A model generated the notes under the pieces. The model had not been told where the DNA came from and did no database searches. It worked only from the letters and a program-made list of their open reading frames with translations. From Fibrobacteria bacterium (GTDB lineage Bacteria; Fibrobacterota; Fibrobacteria; UBA5070): a DNA stretch of 64,000 nucleotides. The stretch's first letter is position 1; each line of letters begins with the position of its first letter. Location of the stretch: NCBI GenBank assembly GCA_020633825.1, contig JACKCV010000003.1, positions 1-64,000 of the forward strand, given 5' to 3'. Below, piece after piece: positions 31,106-39,432 of the stretch. A program made the position numbers and the translations under genes.

Positions 31106-32389
31106 TCAGTTCTCGGAGAGCTCCCTGGCCGCCATGATCCCCGCGACCGTACCGTCGGCCACCGCCATGGTCACCTGCCGCACCGGTTTGGAGACCAAAT
31201 CGCCGACCGCGAAGACGTGGGGAACGTTGGTGCGGCGCCATTCATCGACCTGCACGGTTCCATCCGGGGCGAATTCCAGGTGGTCCCGAGCCAGGTCCAC
31301 ATTGGGGAGCATTCCCACGAAGAGAAACACCCCTCCCGCTCGATGAGTTTGGACTTCACCGGACGGGGAGAGGAGTTCGACTTCCATCTCGTCCCCGTTC
31401 TTTCGGAACAGGGTCGGACGCGTCTCCATCAGGAACTCGATCTTGGGATTGGCCGCAGCGGCTTCGACGAGTTGGGGTTTGGCGCGGAACTCGTCCCGAC
31501 GGTGGACGATCGTGACCTTGCGCGCGAACTGCGCGATCAACTGGCTCTCCTCCAGGGCGGCGTCCCCCCCCCCGATGACCACCACGTCCTTGTCGACCAT
31601 GTACTTGGCATCGCAGGTCGCACACGTCGAGATGCCCTTGCCCAGGAGCTCCTTTTCGCCGGGAACTCCGAGGGCGCGGGGAGAGGTGCCCATGGCCAAT
31701 ACGATCTTCTTGGCGCGGATGGTTTCCAGCCCATCGATCACGGCGGAACGGTCTCCCAGATCCAATCGCGTGATCTCGGAGGCCAACCGCCATTGCACTC
31801 CCGCCTGGGAAGCCTGCTCGCGGAAATTCTCCGCCAATTGCCATCCCGGCACCGGTTTGGCGAATCCGGGATAGTTGGCGATCTGGTGGGTCGAACCCAT
31901 GGCCCCACCCGCCAACGCCCCATCCACGACGATGACGGAGGCCTTGGCCTGGGCCGCGTACAACGCCGCCGTCAGACCCGCCGGTCCCGCGCCGACCACC
32001 AGGACGTCGCAACGGGTTTCACGGGAGGTTTCCATCGCTCGCAACGCCTGCGCCTTCTCCGGTCCCACCAGGGTGTCGAGCTGATTCTGGAGGGAGGATC
32101 TGCGGATGCCTCCGGACAGGGTCTCTCCGACCCGCTGTCCATCCCGGAAGAAGAGGACGCTCGGAGATCCCTTCACGCCGAGCGATTCGGCGAGCTCGCG
32201 GTTCTTCTGGCGGAAGATCTTCACGAACTTCACATCCTCTCCATAGACCGAGGCCAGGGCTTCGTATTTCGGTGCCAAAGCCTCGCAAGGTGGGCATTCG
32301 TCGGAGTAGAAATCCACGACCGCCAAAGGCGCCTTCCCGACGAGATGGTCGAACTGGCTCGCGTCGATTTCAAGGATGTGTTCACTCAT
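31106..32389 (-). CDS. Thioredoxin / thioredoxin reductase fusion protein
   Basis: 427 aa from ATG 32389. Residues 1-110 are a thioredoxin fold with active site CPPC (Cys32, Cys35) instead of CGPC. Residues ~127-427 are a low-molecular-weight thioredoxin reductase: FAD motif VLVVGAGPAGLTAALYA, redox centre CATC (Cys256, Cys259), NADPH motif VVVIGGGDAALEES, and FAVGDLVSKPVRQV. The thioredoxin is N-terminal, opposite to the reductase-thioredoxin fusion known from Mycobacterium leprae. A separate thioredoxin with normal WCGPC lies at 25465-25788. Confidence 0.95.
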   Translation of the reverse strand: MSEHILEIDASQFDHLVGKAPLAVVDFYSDECPPCEALAPKYEALASVYGEDVKFVKIFRQKNRELAESLGVKGSPSVLFFRDGQRVGETLSGGIRRSSLQNQLDTLVGPEKAQALRAMETSRETRCDVLVVGAGPAGLTAALYAAQAKASVIVVDGALAGGAMGSTHQIANYPGFAKPVPGWQLAENFREQASQAGVQWRLASEITRLDLGDRSAVIDGLETIRAKKIVLAMGTSPRALGVPGEKELLGKGISTCATCDAKYMVDKDVVVIGGGDAALEESQLIAQFARKVTIVHRRDEFRAKPQLVEAAAANPKIEFLMETRPTLFRKNGDEMEVELLSPSGEVQTHRAGGVFLFVGMLPNVDLARDHLEFAPDGTVQVDEWRRTNVPHVFAVGDLVSKPVRQVTMAVADGTVAGIMAARELSEN

Positions 32390-32573
32390 GTCGGGCCTGC
32401 CTGGCGGAGGTGAAGTGGTTGGGTTGCTGCGCTCGAGAAAATGGATGCTCGATGCATGCAAAAGGTTTCATCGCCGAACGATGGGCAACCCACCCGTAAC
32501 CTTTGACCGACCTTCGACGTCCAAGTGTCCAACACCACATCACCCCAACGCGCAATTCTTGGAGACCCACCCG

Positions 32574-33053
32574 ATGTCCATCGCGACCACATTGCTCGAT
32601 CCCGCTTCGGATTCCGTCACCTCGCCGGTCCCCTGGTGGCTCGAAATCGACGATTCCCTGGCCCTCGGTGCGCAGATCGACTCGGAGCACCTCGCCTGGC
32701 TCGCCGAGCAAGGATTCGATCTGATCCTGAACCTGAACACCCCGAGCGCCCGCAACTATTGGCCCGGAGAAGCGCAGGCCGTCCTGGAATCCGGCATGCA
32801 ATACGCCCATTTCCCCCTGGACTGTTCCCACCTGACTCCCCACAAATACGAGATCTTCCGCGGCATCCTCGCGGCGAATCTCGGACGCAAGACCTTCGTG
32901 CACTGCGCGATGAACGTCAAGAGCTCCGGCATGGCCCACCTCTGGCGCGTCCGCGAACTCGGGCACGACGCGGAAATCGCCCGATTGGACCTCCGGAGAA
33001 CCCCCGGCCACGAACCCAAGTGGGAATCCTTCTGGAAATCCATGGGGGCCTGA
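32574..33053 (+). CDS. Protein-tyrosine-phosphatase-like protein (DUF442/BLH type)
   Basis: 159 aa from ATG 32574, with GGAG nine bases upstream. It resembles the phosphatase family with P-loop H-C-x-x-N-x-R-x-S; here the loop is VHCAMNVKSSGM, so the usual Arg is Lys. Upstream it has the family's NLNTPSARNYWPGE block and the AHFPLDCSHLTP segment. The Arg-to-Lys change may weaken or change catalysis. It is divergent from the thioredoxin fusion (184-bp gap) and next to a rhodanese gene. Confidence 0.75.
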   Translation: MSIATTLLDPASDSVTSPVPWWLEIDDSLALGAQIDSEHLAWLAEQGFDLILNLNTPSARNYWPGEAQAVLESGMQYAHFPLDCSHLTPHKYEIFRGILAANLGRKTFVHCAMNVKSSGMAHLWRVRELGHDAEIARLDLRRTPGHEPKWESFWKSMGA

Positions 33054-33169
33054 ACACGGGAGTCCGCCGCCAGGACCGGTCCACCCAGGGCCTCCTCGGG
33101 AGGACACCCTCGCGAATCGATCCCTTTCCAGACCCCCCCTTCGCTCCACCAAGAAAGACAATATCCGTC

Positions 33170-33538
33170 ATGTCCTTCCTCTCTCGCCTCCTCGCCCCGT
33201 TCCTCCCGGATCCCACCGCCACCGTGGACGCCTCCACGGCCCGCGACCTTCTCAAACTCCCCTCCGGGGAGCGTCCCAAGTTGATCGACGTCCGGACCGC
33301 TTCGGAGTGGAAGCAGGGACGGCTCCAGGGAGCCGTGCACATCGACGTCTCGGCCTCGTCCTTCACCGAAAAGATCGGATCCTTGCCCAAGGAATCCAGC
33401 TATCTTCTGTACTGCCAGTCGGGAGGGCGATCCGGTCTGGCCCGATCCCGCATGAAATCCATGGGCTTCCGCGACGTCAAGCACCTGCGCGGGGGGATGG
33501 GTGCGTGGAGAGCCGCCAAGCTTCCCGTCGCCAAGTGA
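33170..33538 (+). CDS. Rhodanese-domain protein, cytoplasmic
   Basis: 122 aa from ATG 33170. Single domain: KLIDVRTASEWKQGRLQGA and active-site loop LYCQSGGRSGLARS with the catalytic Cys; then HLRGGMGAWRAA. The N-terminus MSFLSRLLAPFLP may be an amphipathic membrane-contacting helix. Likely sulfurtransferase. Part of a plus-strand run with the phosphatase-like protein and the methyltransferase. Confidence 0.92.
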   Translation: MSFLSRLLAPFLPDPTATVDASTARDLLKLPSGERPKLIDVRTASEWKQGRLQGAVHIDVSASSFTEKIGSLPKESSYLLYCQSGGRSGLARSRMKSMGFRDVKHLRGGMGAWRAAKLPVAK

Positions 33539-33559
33539 CGCCCGCATCGGAGGTTTCCC

Positions 33560-34174
33560 ATGGATGAATCGCGATTCGACCAACTCGCACGCTCCTGGGA
33601 TGTGGCCCCCATGCACATCGCCCGCACCAACGACATCGCCCAAGCCATGCGAACCCTTCCCATCGGGGGGCGGAGAGCCTTGGAGGTCGGCGCGGGGACC
33701 GGACTGCTCTCGTTCGCCCTGTCCGACCTCCTCGGTCCCGTGGTCGCCACGGATCCTTCCGCAGGCATGGTCGAGGCCCTCCAAGGCAAGATCGATGCCG
33801 CCCAAGCCACCTCGATCACGGCCACCCGATGCGGGGACGACCTGCAGGGAATCGAAGGGACCTTCGGACTCGTGATGCTCCAGATGGCCCTGCACCACAT
33901 CCCCGATGTCCCCGGGTTTCTCGCACGCGCCATGGATCGCCTCGCCCCGGACGGAATCCTCGCCATCGCCGATCTGGACACCGAAGACGGATCCTTCCAT
34001 GGCCCCGAAGTCACCGACGTCCACTTCGGATTCGATCGTGGAATCCTGGAAGAACAGCTCGCCTCGCTGGGTTTCCACGACATCCACTTCCAGACGCCCC
34101 ACGTGATGGAACGACCCTCGCCCGACGGCTTGCGCGCATACCCCATCTTCCTCCTGGTCGCGACCCGGAAATGA
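33560..34174 (+). CDS. Class I SAM-dependent methyltransferase
   Basis: 204 aa. Motif I ALEVGAGTGLLSFAL binds S-adenosylmethionine; VVATDPSAGMVEAL and LVMLQMALHHIPDV continue the fold; GILAIADLDTEDGSFHG is motif III-like. The substrate is unknown. Its start is 21 bp after the rhodanese stop, and its stop overlaps the next start (ATGA). Confidence 0.92.
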   Translation: MDESRFDQLARSWDVAPMHIARTNDIAQAMRTLPIGGRRALEVGAGTGLLSFALSDLLGPVVATDPSAGMVEALQGKIDAAQATSITATRCGDDLQGIEGTFGLVMLQMALHHIPDVPGFLARAMDRLAPDGILAIADLDTEDGSFHGPEVTDVHFGFDRGILEEQLASLGFHDIHFQTPHVMERPSPDGLRAYPIFLLVATRK

Positions 34175-35709
34175 TCGTTCCGATGGCGATGCTTCTCGCC
34201 ACCGGTTTCCTGGGGGCTCCCGACACCTTGGCGAGGTTGGGCCGGAATCCGGATGGACTGGAAAATCCATCCGACCCCGACGGGGAACTTCCGCCACGCG
34301 ATTCCACCGCGAGGAGGGCTCGGGCCCGGCAGCCTTCCGGGACTTCCAACATCGCGGTCGAGGGAAGGCCTGGCATCGATCCCGATGCCGGCACCGTGGG
34401 GGTAATCTCGCAACTCGACACCACATCCTTGGCTCTCGACCCTCGACCGCGCAGATGGGTCGCCCCAGCCATGGAGATCCTGGGAACCAACACGGCGCTG
34501 GCCGCCTGGAACAACTGGGTCGCCGAGGTCGAATACGCCCGCATCGACGAAGAGAGCATCTGGAGGAATCTGACCGGCGACTGGGTCTGGGACGACAACA
34601 ACTTCGAAGTCAACCAGATCGGCCATCCCGTCCAGGGAGGTCTGTACTACTCCCTCGCCAGGGCCAACGGCTGGGGATACCTCGGCGGGATCGCCTGGAC
34701 CACCGCGGGATCGATCCAGTGGGAATATTTCATGGAAACCGAACCCCCTTCGGTCAACGATCTGGTGACCACGCGCATGGGGGGGGCCATGATCGGCGAG
34801 ACCACCTGGCGCCTGGCCCAACTCGTTTCGGGGGAATCCACCGGGGAGAGGGTGGGCTGGATCCGGGAAACGGGGGCGTTTCTGGTGAACCCCGTGTACG
34901 GGACGAATCGCCTGCTGTCTCCCTCCAGGCGTTCGACTCCAGCCCGGAAAACGGTTTCCGATCTGGGTTTCCGCATCACGACCGGGCGTTCGGTGGGAAA
35001 AGGACTCTCCCGGTCGAGCGGAGTTCCCGGCAGCTCCCCCGTCCTCCAGGTGCCGCTCGCGTCCACGTCCCTTCGACTCTCCCATGGGGATCCCTTCGAA
35101 GCGACGACGCCGTTCGATCATTTTTCGCTTTCCGTGGGAATGTCGGTCCTTCGCGACCCCGTGGCGAACATCTCCTTGCGAGGGCAACTGTGGCATCTGC
35201 CGGAATGGGAAACCGAAAACTCGAAGACAGTTCTTGGTCTGGCCCAGGGGTACGACTACATCAACAGCACCTTGTATCGCGTGGCCTCCTCGAGCATGGG
35301 GATCGAAAGCGTCACCGAGGCGGACCTGGGCGGTGCGGGGATCCTGCGCATGCGCGTCCAGGCCGTGGGAATCGGGCTGGGCGCGGCCAGTACGGAGTAC
35401 TACCACAACATCGAACGCGACTACAACTACGGTCCCGGGGCTGGCTGGAAAACCGGATTGTTCTGGAAGATTCCCCACGTGGGAAGGATCTCCGGCTTCG
35501 CCGATCGCTATTGGATCCATACCCAGTCCGGCGCTCCCGGCGATGAAACCATCGACATCCAGAGCGTGGAATTGGTCCGGGAGATCTGGAGGGGATTGGG
35601 GGTGGGGCTCGGTTGGAACCGCTATGATCGACATGGATCCTACGAGGATTTTCCAGCGGTCCGGATCGCCAACCAGGAATTCCGCGTGCTTGCGACCTAT
35701 GGCCATTGA
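34171..35709 (+). CDS. DUF3943 family exported protein
   Basis: 512 aa from the ATG overlapping the methyltransferase stop. The N-terminus has a short hydrophobic stretch (MIVPMAMLLATGFLGA). The conserved block NNFEVNQIGHPVQGGLYYSLARANG, then QWEYFMETEPPSVNDLVTTRMGGAMIGE identifies DUF3943 (split across lines of the motif). The second half is rich in alternating strands and Tyr (GPGAGWKTGLFWKIP, LGVGLGWNRYD), fitting an outer-membrane or periplasmic beta protein. Function unknown. Confidence 0.88.
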   Translation: MIVPMAMLLATGFLGAPDTLARLGRNPDGLENPSDPDGELPPRDSTARRARARQPSGTSNIAVEGRPGIDPDAGTVGVISQLDTTSLALDPRPRRWVAPAMEILGTNTALAAWNNWVAEVEYARIDEESIWRNLTGDWVWDDNNFEVNQIGHPVQGGLYYSLARANGWGYLGGIAWTTAGSIQWEYFMETEPPSVNDLVTTRMGGAMIGETTWRLAQLVSGESTGERVGWIRETGAFLVNPVYGTNRLLSPSRRSTPARKTVSDLGFRITTGRSVGKGLSRSSGVPGSSPVLQVPLASTSLRLSHGDPFEATTPFDHFSLSVGMSVLRDPVANISLRGQLWHLPEWETENSKTVLGLAQGYDYINSTLYRVASSSMGIESVTEADLGGAGILRMRVQAVGIGLGAASTEYYHNIERDYNYGPGAGWKTGLFWKIPHVGRISGFADRYWIHTQSGAPGDETIDIQSVELVREIWRGLGVGLGWNRYDRHGSYEDFPAVRIANQEFRVLATYGH

Positions 35710-36628
35710 TCGTTTCCTCCGAGGGATCCTCCTGCTCCTGTTGGGGATCGTCGCCCATGGTTTCGCCTGGACAGGGGTGAAGCGTGCAACCCTTGTGGAG
35801 TCGAAGGAACCTTCGGAGGTTTCGCCACTCCCGGGGCGATGGAGTCTGGTGGTCTGGAACGTGCACAAGCGCACCGACTCGACCTTCCGGAACGAGTTGA
35901 ACCAGCTGATGGATTCCTGCCACCCGAGCCTGGTTCTCCTGCAGGAGGCGGTGCCCGATTCCGCCTGGATCTTGCGGGCTCTCGACGCCGTTCCATGGTC
36001 CTTTGCGGCGAATCTCCTCGACCCCGCTCGGCATCGCTGGTCGGGGGTTCTCACGGCAGGCGCATCCCTGGCACGGTCCGTGGCGGTCCTCACCTCCGAT
36101 CTCGAACCGATCGTGGGGACTCCCAAACCCATCCTGGCCACCTGGCACCCTCGGGGGAATGGTGGAGGCCGACCCGACACATTGCTCGTCGTGAATCTCC
36201 ACGCCCTGAATTTCAAGATCGGACTCGACGCCTTCCGTCGCCAGATGCTGCAGGTGGCGGGAATCCTGGACCACCACCAAGGCCCCGCACTGGTCGCAGG
36301 CGACTTCAACACATGGAGCGCGAAGAGGCTGGCGTTGGCGGATTCCGTCCTGGGGGCGGCCGGACAATCCCGCCTGGAGTTCGGGAAACTTTCCCCGTTG
36401 CGCCGCACCGCATTGGGACGTCCGCTGGACCAGATCTATTACAGCCGCGTCTTCCTGGAGGTGGATACGACAGGATTGGACGTTCCCGTTCGATTCAAGT
36501 CCTCCGACCACGTTCCACTCGTGGCGACCTTCGGAAGAGGCGCTTCCGGAGACGAGAGAGCCGGATCGAAGAACACCGTCCAGCGGGAATCCCAGGAAAA
36601 AACCCGCTTCAACTCGGACAGACCTTGA
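35699..36628 (+). CDS. Endonuclease/exonuclease/phosphatase family protein, membrane-anchored or secreted
   Basis: 309 aa from ATG 35699, overlapping the DUF3943 gene by 11 bp. A hydrophobic segment (RGILLLLLGIVAHGFAW) precedes an EEP domain: VVWNVHKR (metal Asn), LVLLQEAVPDS (metal Glu), LVVNLHALNF (His), PALVAGDFNTWS (Asp/Asn) and KSSDHVPLVATF (Asp/His). All catalytic residues are present. It may hydrolyse nucleic acids or phosphoesters outside the cytoplasm. Confidence 0.92.
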   Translation: MAIDRFLRGILLLLLGIVAHGFAWTGVKRATLVESKEPSEVSPLPGRWSLVVWNVHKRTDSTFRNELNQLMDSCHPSLVLLQEAVPDSAWILRALDAVPWSFAANLLDPARHRWSGVLTAGASLARSVAVLTSDLEPIVGTPKPILATWHPRGNGGGRPDTLLVVNLHALNFKIGLDAFRRQMLQVAGILDHHQGPALVAGDFNTWSAKRLALADSVLGAAGQSRLEFGKLSPLRRTALGRPLDQIYYSRVFLEVDTTGLDVPVRFKSSDHVPLVATFGRGASGDERAGSKNTVQRESQEKTRFNSDRP

Positions 36629-36674
36629 TCCCGATCCGGATTGTCGACGAAGGTCTTCGTGGAAAGGGACGACC

Positions 36675-37094
36675 TCAATGCTTGCAGGTGCAAACGTGTC
36701 CCTCTCCGTGGTGCCCATGTTCATGGTCGCGATCCTCGTCGTGACCTTGGCACATCGATTCCCCGGGGACCAACTCCCGGGCCTCGATCACACCTTGAAG
36801 AAAACGCTCAAGAACCTTGGCCGGATCTTCCTCCTGGATCCCGGCGAAGATCTTCACTCCTGCATTACCAAGCCCCTGGGCAGCACCTGAACCCAGGCCA
36901 CCGGCCAGCAACACCTCGACCCCTTGTTCGGACATCCATGCTCCGGCGCTGCAGGTACCTTCAGCGGGGAAGGCCCGCAGGCCCATATCGAGGACCGAGC
37001 CGGATTCGAGATCGATGTCGTGGATGGAGATCGACTCGGCGCGGCCGTAGTGAATGGAGAATTTTCCCGCGTGGATGGGCAATGCGATCCGCAT
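36675..37094 (-). CDS. NifX/NifB-type dinitrogenase iron-molybdenum cofactor-binding family protein with His-rich tail
   Basis: 139 aa from ATG 37094. It opens MRIALPIHAGKFSIHYGRAES, typical of MTH1175-like members of the family; later AEGTCSAGAWMSEQGVEVLLAGG and FAGIQEEDPAKVLE. The last ~25 residues (CQGHDEDRDHEHGHHGEG and CTCKH) form a metal-chelating tail. No nif genes are nearby; such proteins often have roles in metal-cluster handling outside nitrogenase. A well-formed promoter/operator lies upstream. Confidence 0.85.
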   Translation of the reverse strand: MRIALPIHAGKFSIHYGRAESISIHDIDLESGSVLDMGLRAFPAEGTCSAGAWMSEQGVEVLLAGGLGSGAAQGLGNAGVKIFAGIQEEDPAKVLERFLQGVIEARELVPGESMCQGHDEDRDHEHGHHGEGHVCTCKH

Positions 37095-37162
37095 GATGGT
37101 TGATCCTGGTTGTAGAACTGGACGCTTGTATTCCAGGTGCTGCTCAGCCTGGACTTCATTTA
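37095..37162 (-). other. Leader of the NifX-like gene
   Basis: AT-richer leader region; no riboswitch fold could be recognised by eye. Confidence 0.3.
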
Positions 37163-37196
37163 GATGTATTATACATCCATTGTGGTGTTCCAGCAA
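37163..37196 (-). promoter_or_regulatory. Promoter with palindromic operator over the -10, upstream of the NifX-like gene
   Basis: Minus strand: TTGCTG (37191-37196), 17-base spacer, perfect TATAAT (37168-37173). The -10 lies inside the palindrome GATGTAT-A-ATACATC (37163-37177), with 7-bp perfect arms. Such overlap fits a repressor that blocks RNA polymerase. The leader to the ATG is about 65 bases. Confidence 0.65.
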
Positions 37197-37389
37197 GATG
37201 GAATGTCCTCCGTGGGAGGACGGAACTTCCAACTTCCAGGTCGATGGATCCCCTTTGGCGATGCAACATCATTTCGAGCATCCACCGACCATCGTGCGAG
37301 GGAAACCCGCACAGACGCCTCCGGCCCTACGAGCCGTCGCCCGTCCCCAACCCAATCCTTCCCGCAGCCCGTCCGAATCGATCGAGAGC

Positions 37390-37476
37390 GGGGCGAATCA
37401 GGCCGAACAACAGGTGCTTGCAGGACCGAGAACCGCATGGGCCTGGGGCAGGCCGGCAGCCGACGCAGGCGTGCCT
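37390..37476 (-). repeat. Partial remnant flanking the tandem array (right-end unit copy)
   Basis: 87 bp closely matching the segment before copy B's and copy C's lower end (for example GAACAACAGGTGCTTGCAGG at 37399 and 39360). It is the end of a further ~980-bp unit and shows the duplication ran past copy A. 37200-37390 shows nothing else. Confidence 0.75.
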
Positions 37477-38205
37477 CTACCGCCTCTGAGGTGGCAGCAC
37501 GAAGGAGCCATCGGGACCGGTCAGAAGCAGGAGCCGGTCGCGAGCGTCGCGAGGCAGGACGAGTCGGATTCCGTCTGTCACGACCTCGGAGCGCGTCGGG
37601 ATGCGCCGCCCGGAAGGGTCGTGGACCGCCCACTCCCCCGAGAAATTTAACGGGAGATGCACGGCATTCTCCTCCCGCCAGGGGCGCGCCGCGGTTCGCG
37701 GTCGGCTCGGATCCACGGCCGTCGACCAAGTGTAGCCGATCCATTCGACCATCATCGAGCCGCGGATGGTGTCGGCCACCGCGGTGTCGGCCGGAGTGAG
37801 TTTGTACTCCAGCAGGAGGGAGTCGCCCGGCTTCAAATCGATCCGGTAGGTGCACATCGTGTTGTCCCATGCACCGAGCTCCAGACGGGGGACACGCGGA
37901 CCGCCCCAGCGTGTGAACCAATCGTACCAGACGGTGTCGTAGGGCCACACTTGCCCCGGGGGAAAGGGCGAGGATATCTCCGCAAGGCACCCCTCGACCT
38001 TGCTCACGTCTGGAATCCGGATCCAGTACCGCCAGGTGTCCTGCCCGAGGGGATTGGGGTAGCAGGCGAAGGGATCGGGGTCCAAGCGAACACCGTAGAT
38101 CTGGGTGATCGAGCACCACTCCGTCGTGGAGTCGGCAGGAAGATCGTTTGCCTGACCCGCTCCACAGAGAAGGCCAACCAGTATGAGAAGAATCTTGTTC
38201 ACCAT
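37477..38205 (-). CDS. Secreted protein of the tandem array, copy A
   Basis: 242 aa from ATG 38205, signal peptide MVNKILLILVGLLCGAGQA. The mature part begins with DLPADSTTEWCS and has a conserved core (DPDPFACYPNPLGQDTWRYW) and a C-terminal module (EWAVHDPSGRRIPT ... IRLVLPRDARDRLLLL) resembling the C-terminal sorting or propeptide ends of Fibrobacter-like secreted proteins. No enzyme motif seen. Nearly identical in DNA to copy B (38455-39183). Confidence 0.8.
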   Translation of the reverse strand: MVNKILLILVGLLCGAGQANDLPADSTTEWCSITQIYGVRLDPDPFACYPNPLGQDTWRYWIRIPDVSKVEGCLAEISSPFPPGQVWPYDTVWYDWFTRWGGPRVPRLELGAWDNTMCTYRIDLKPGDSLLLEYKLTPADTAVADTIRGSMMVEWIGYTWSTAVDPSRPRTAARPWREENAVHLPLNFSGEWAVHDPSGRRIPTRSEVVTDGIRLVLPRDARDRLLLLTGPDGSFVLPPQRR

Positions 38206-38454
38206 GCGTAGTCCCCCTTCAGGTCCAGAGGCTGCAGGTCGATGATGCCGTTGGGGTTCCCATGACAGCTGTCCCTGGCTCCCGAGGATGGCAGAAGTCG
38301 CAACCGTGGAAATCGTAGTACTTGGCCAAGCCTTCCCACTCGCGCAAGTGGGCAAAGCGAATTTTGCAATCGGCTCCGACCGAACAAAAGATTCTCGCAG
38401 GACCGAGAACCGCATGGGCCAGGCGGCAGGCCGGTTGTCGATCCAGGCGTGCCT
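38206..38454 (-). pseudogene. Remnant of metalloprotease 3' end between copies A and B
   Basis: Minus-strand translation gives LREWEGLAKYYDFHG, matching LREWEGLARCRDRHG of the metalloprotease C-terminal part, then after a frameshift NGIIDLQPLDLKG, which joins two stretches that are ~80 residues apart in the parent. So it is a frameshifted, internally deleted copy carried along by duplication. Confidence 0.7.
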
Positions 38455-39183
38455 CTACCGCCTCGGAGGTGGCAGCACGAAGGAGCCATCGGGACCGGTC
38501 AGAAGCAGGAGCCGGTCGCGAGCGTCGCGAGGCAGGACGAGTCGGATTCCGTCTGTCACGACCTCGGAGCGCGTCGGGATGCGCCGCCCGGAAGGGTCGT
38601 GGACCGCCCACTCCCCCGAGAAATTCAACGGGAGATGCACGGCATTCTCCTCCCGCCAGGGGCGCGCCGCGGTTCGCGGTCGGCTCGGATCCACGGCCGT
38701 CGACCAAGTGTAGCCGATCCATTCGACCATCATCGAGCCGCGGATGGTGTCGGCCACCGCGGTGTCGGCCGGAGTGAGTTTGTACTCCAGCAGGAGGGAG
38801 TCGCCCGGCTTCAAATCGATCCGGTAGGTGCACATCGTGTTGTCCCATGCACCGAGCTCCAGACGGGGGACACGCGGACCGCCCCAGCGTGTGAACCAAT
38901 CGTACCAGACGGTGTCGTAGGGCCACACTTGCCCCGGGGGAAAGGGCGAGGATATCTCCGCAAGGCACCCCTCGACCTTGCTCACGTCTGGAATCCGGAT
39001 CCAGTACCGCCAGGTGTCCTGCCCGAGGGGATTGGGGTAGCAGGCGAAGGGATCGGGGTCCAGGTTTGATCCCCTATAGGATGTCAGGGAACACCATTCC
39101 GTGGTGGAATCGGCAGGAAGTTTGTTTGCCTGACCCGCTCCACAGAGAAGGCCAACCAGTATGAGAAGAATCTTGTTCACCAT
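38455..39183 (-). CDS. Secreted protein of the tandem array, copy B
   Basis: 242 aa from ATG 39183. Same organisation as copy A; differences cluster in the first residues after the signal peptide (LTSYRGSNLDPD in place of ITQIYGVRLDPD). The remaining ~680 bp differ from copy A by only a few bases, which points to recent duplication or gene conversion. Function unknown. Confidence 0.8.
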   Translation of the reverse strand: MVNKILLILVGLLCGAGQANKLPADSTTEWCSLTSYRGSNLDPDPFACYPNPLGQDTWRYWIRIPDVSKVEGCLAEISSPFPPGQVWPYDTVWYDWFTRWGGPRVPRLELGAWDNTMCTYRIDLKPGDSLLLEYKLTPADTAVADTIRGSMMVEWIGYTWSTAVDPSRPRTAARPWREENAVHLPLNFSGEWAVHDPSGRRIPTRSEVVTDGIRLVLPRDARDRLLLLTGPDGSFVLPPPRR

Positions 39184-39432
39184 GGGTAGAGCCCCTTCAA
39201 GTCCAGAAGCTGCAGGTCGATGATGCCGTTGGGGTTCCCATGACAGTTGTCCCTGGCTCCCGAGGATGGCAGAAGTCGCAACCGTGGGAATCGTAGTACT
39301 CGGCCAAGCCTTCCCACTCGCGCAAGTGGTCAAACCGAATCATGCGATCGGTTCCGACCGAACAACAGGTGCTTGCAGGACCGACAACCGTATGGGCCTG
39401 GCGGCAGGCCGGCTGCCGACGCAGGCGTGCCT
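39184..39432 (-). pseudogene. Remnant of metalloprotease 3' end between copies B and C
   Basis: Same structure as the remnant at 38206-38454: LREWEGLAEYYDSHG, frameshift, then NGIIDLQLLDLKGLYPW, where the last residues equal the metalloprotease C-terminus (FDLKGLYPW). Internal deletion of ~80 codons relative to the parent. Confidence 0.7.

Noticed and set aside
37169..38119. Alternative long frame overlapping copy A
   Set aside because: It reads the same DNA out of frame; the signal peptide and conservation support the 37477-38205 frame.
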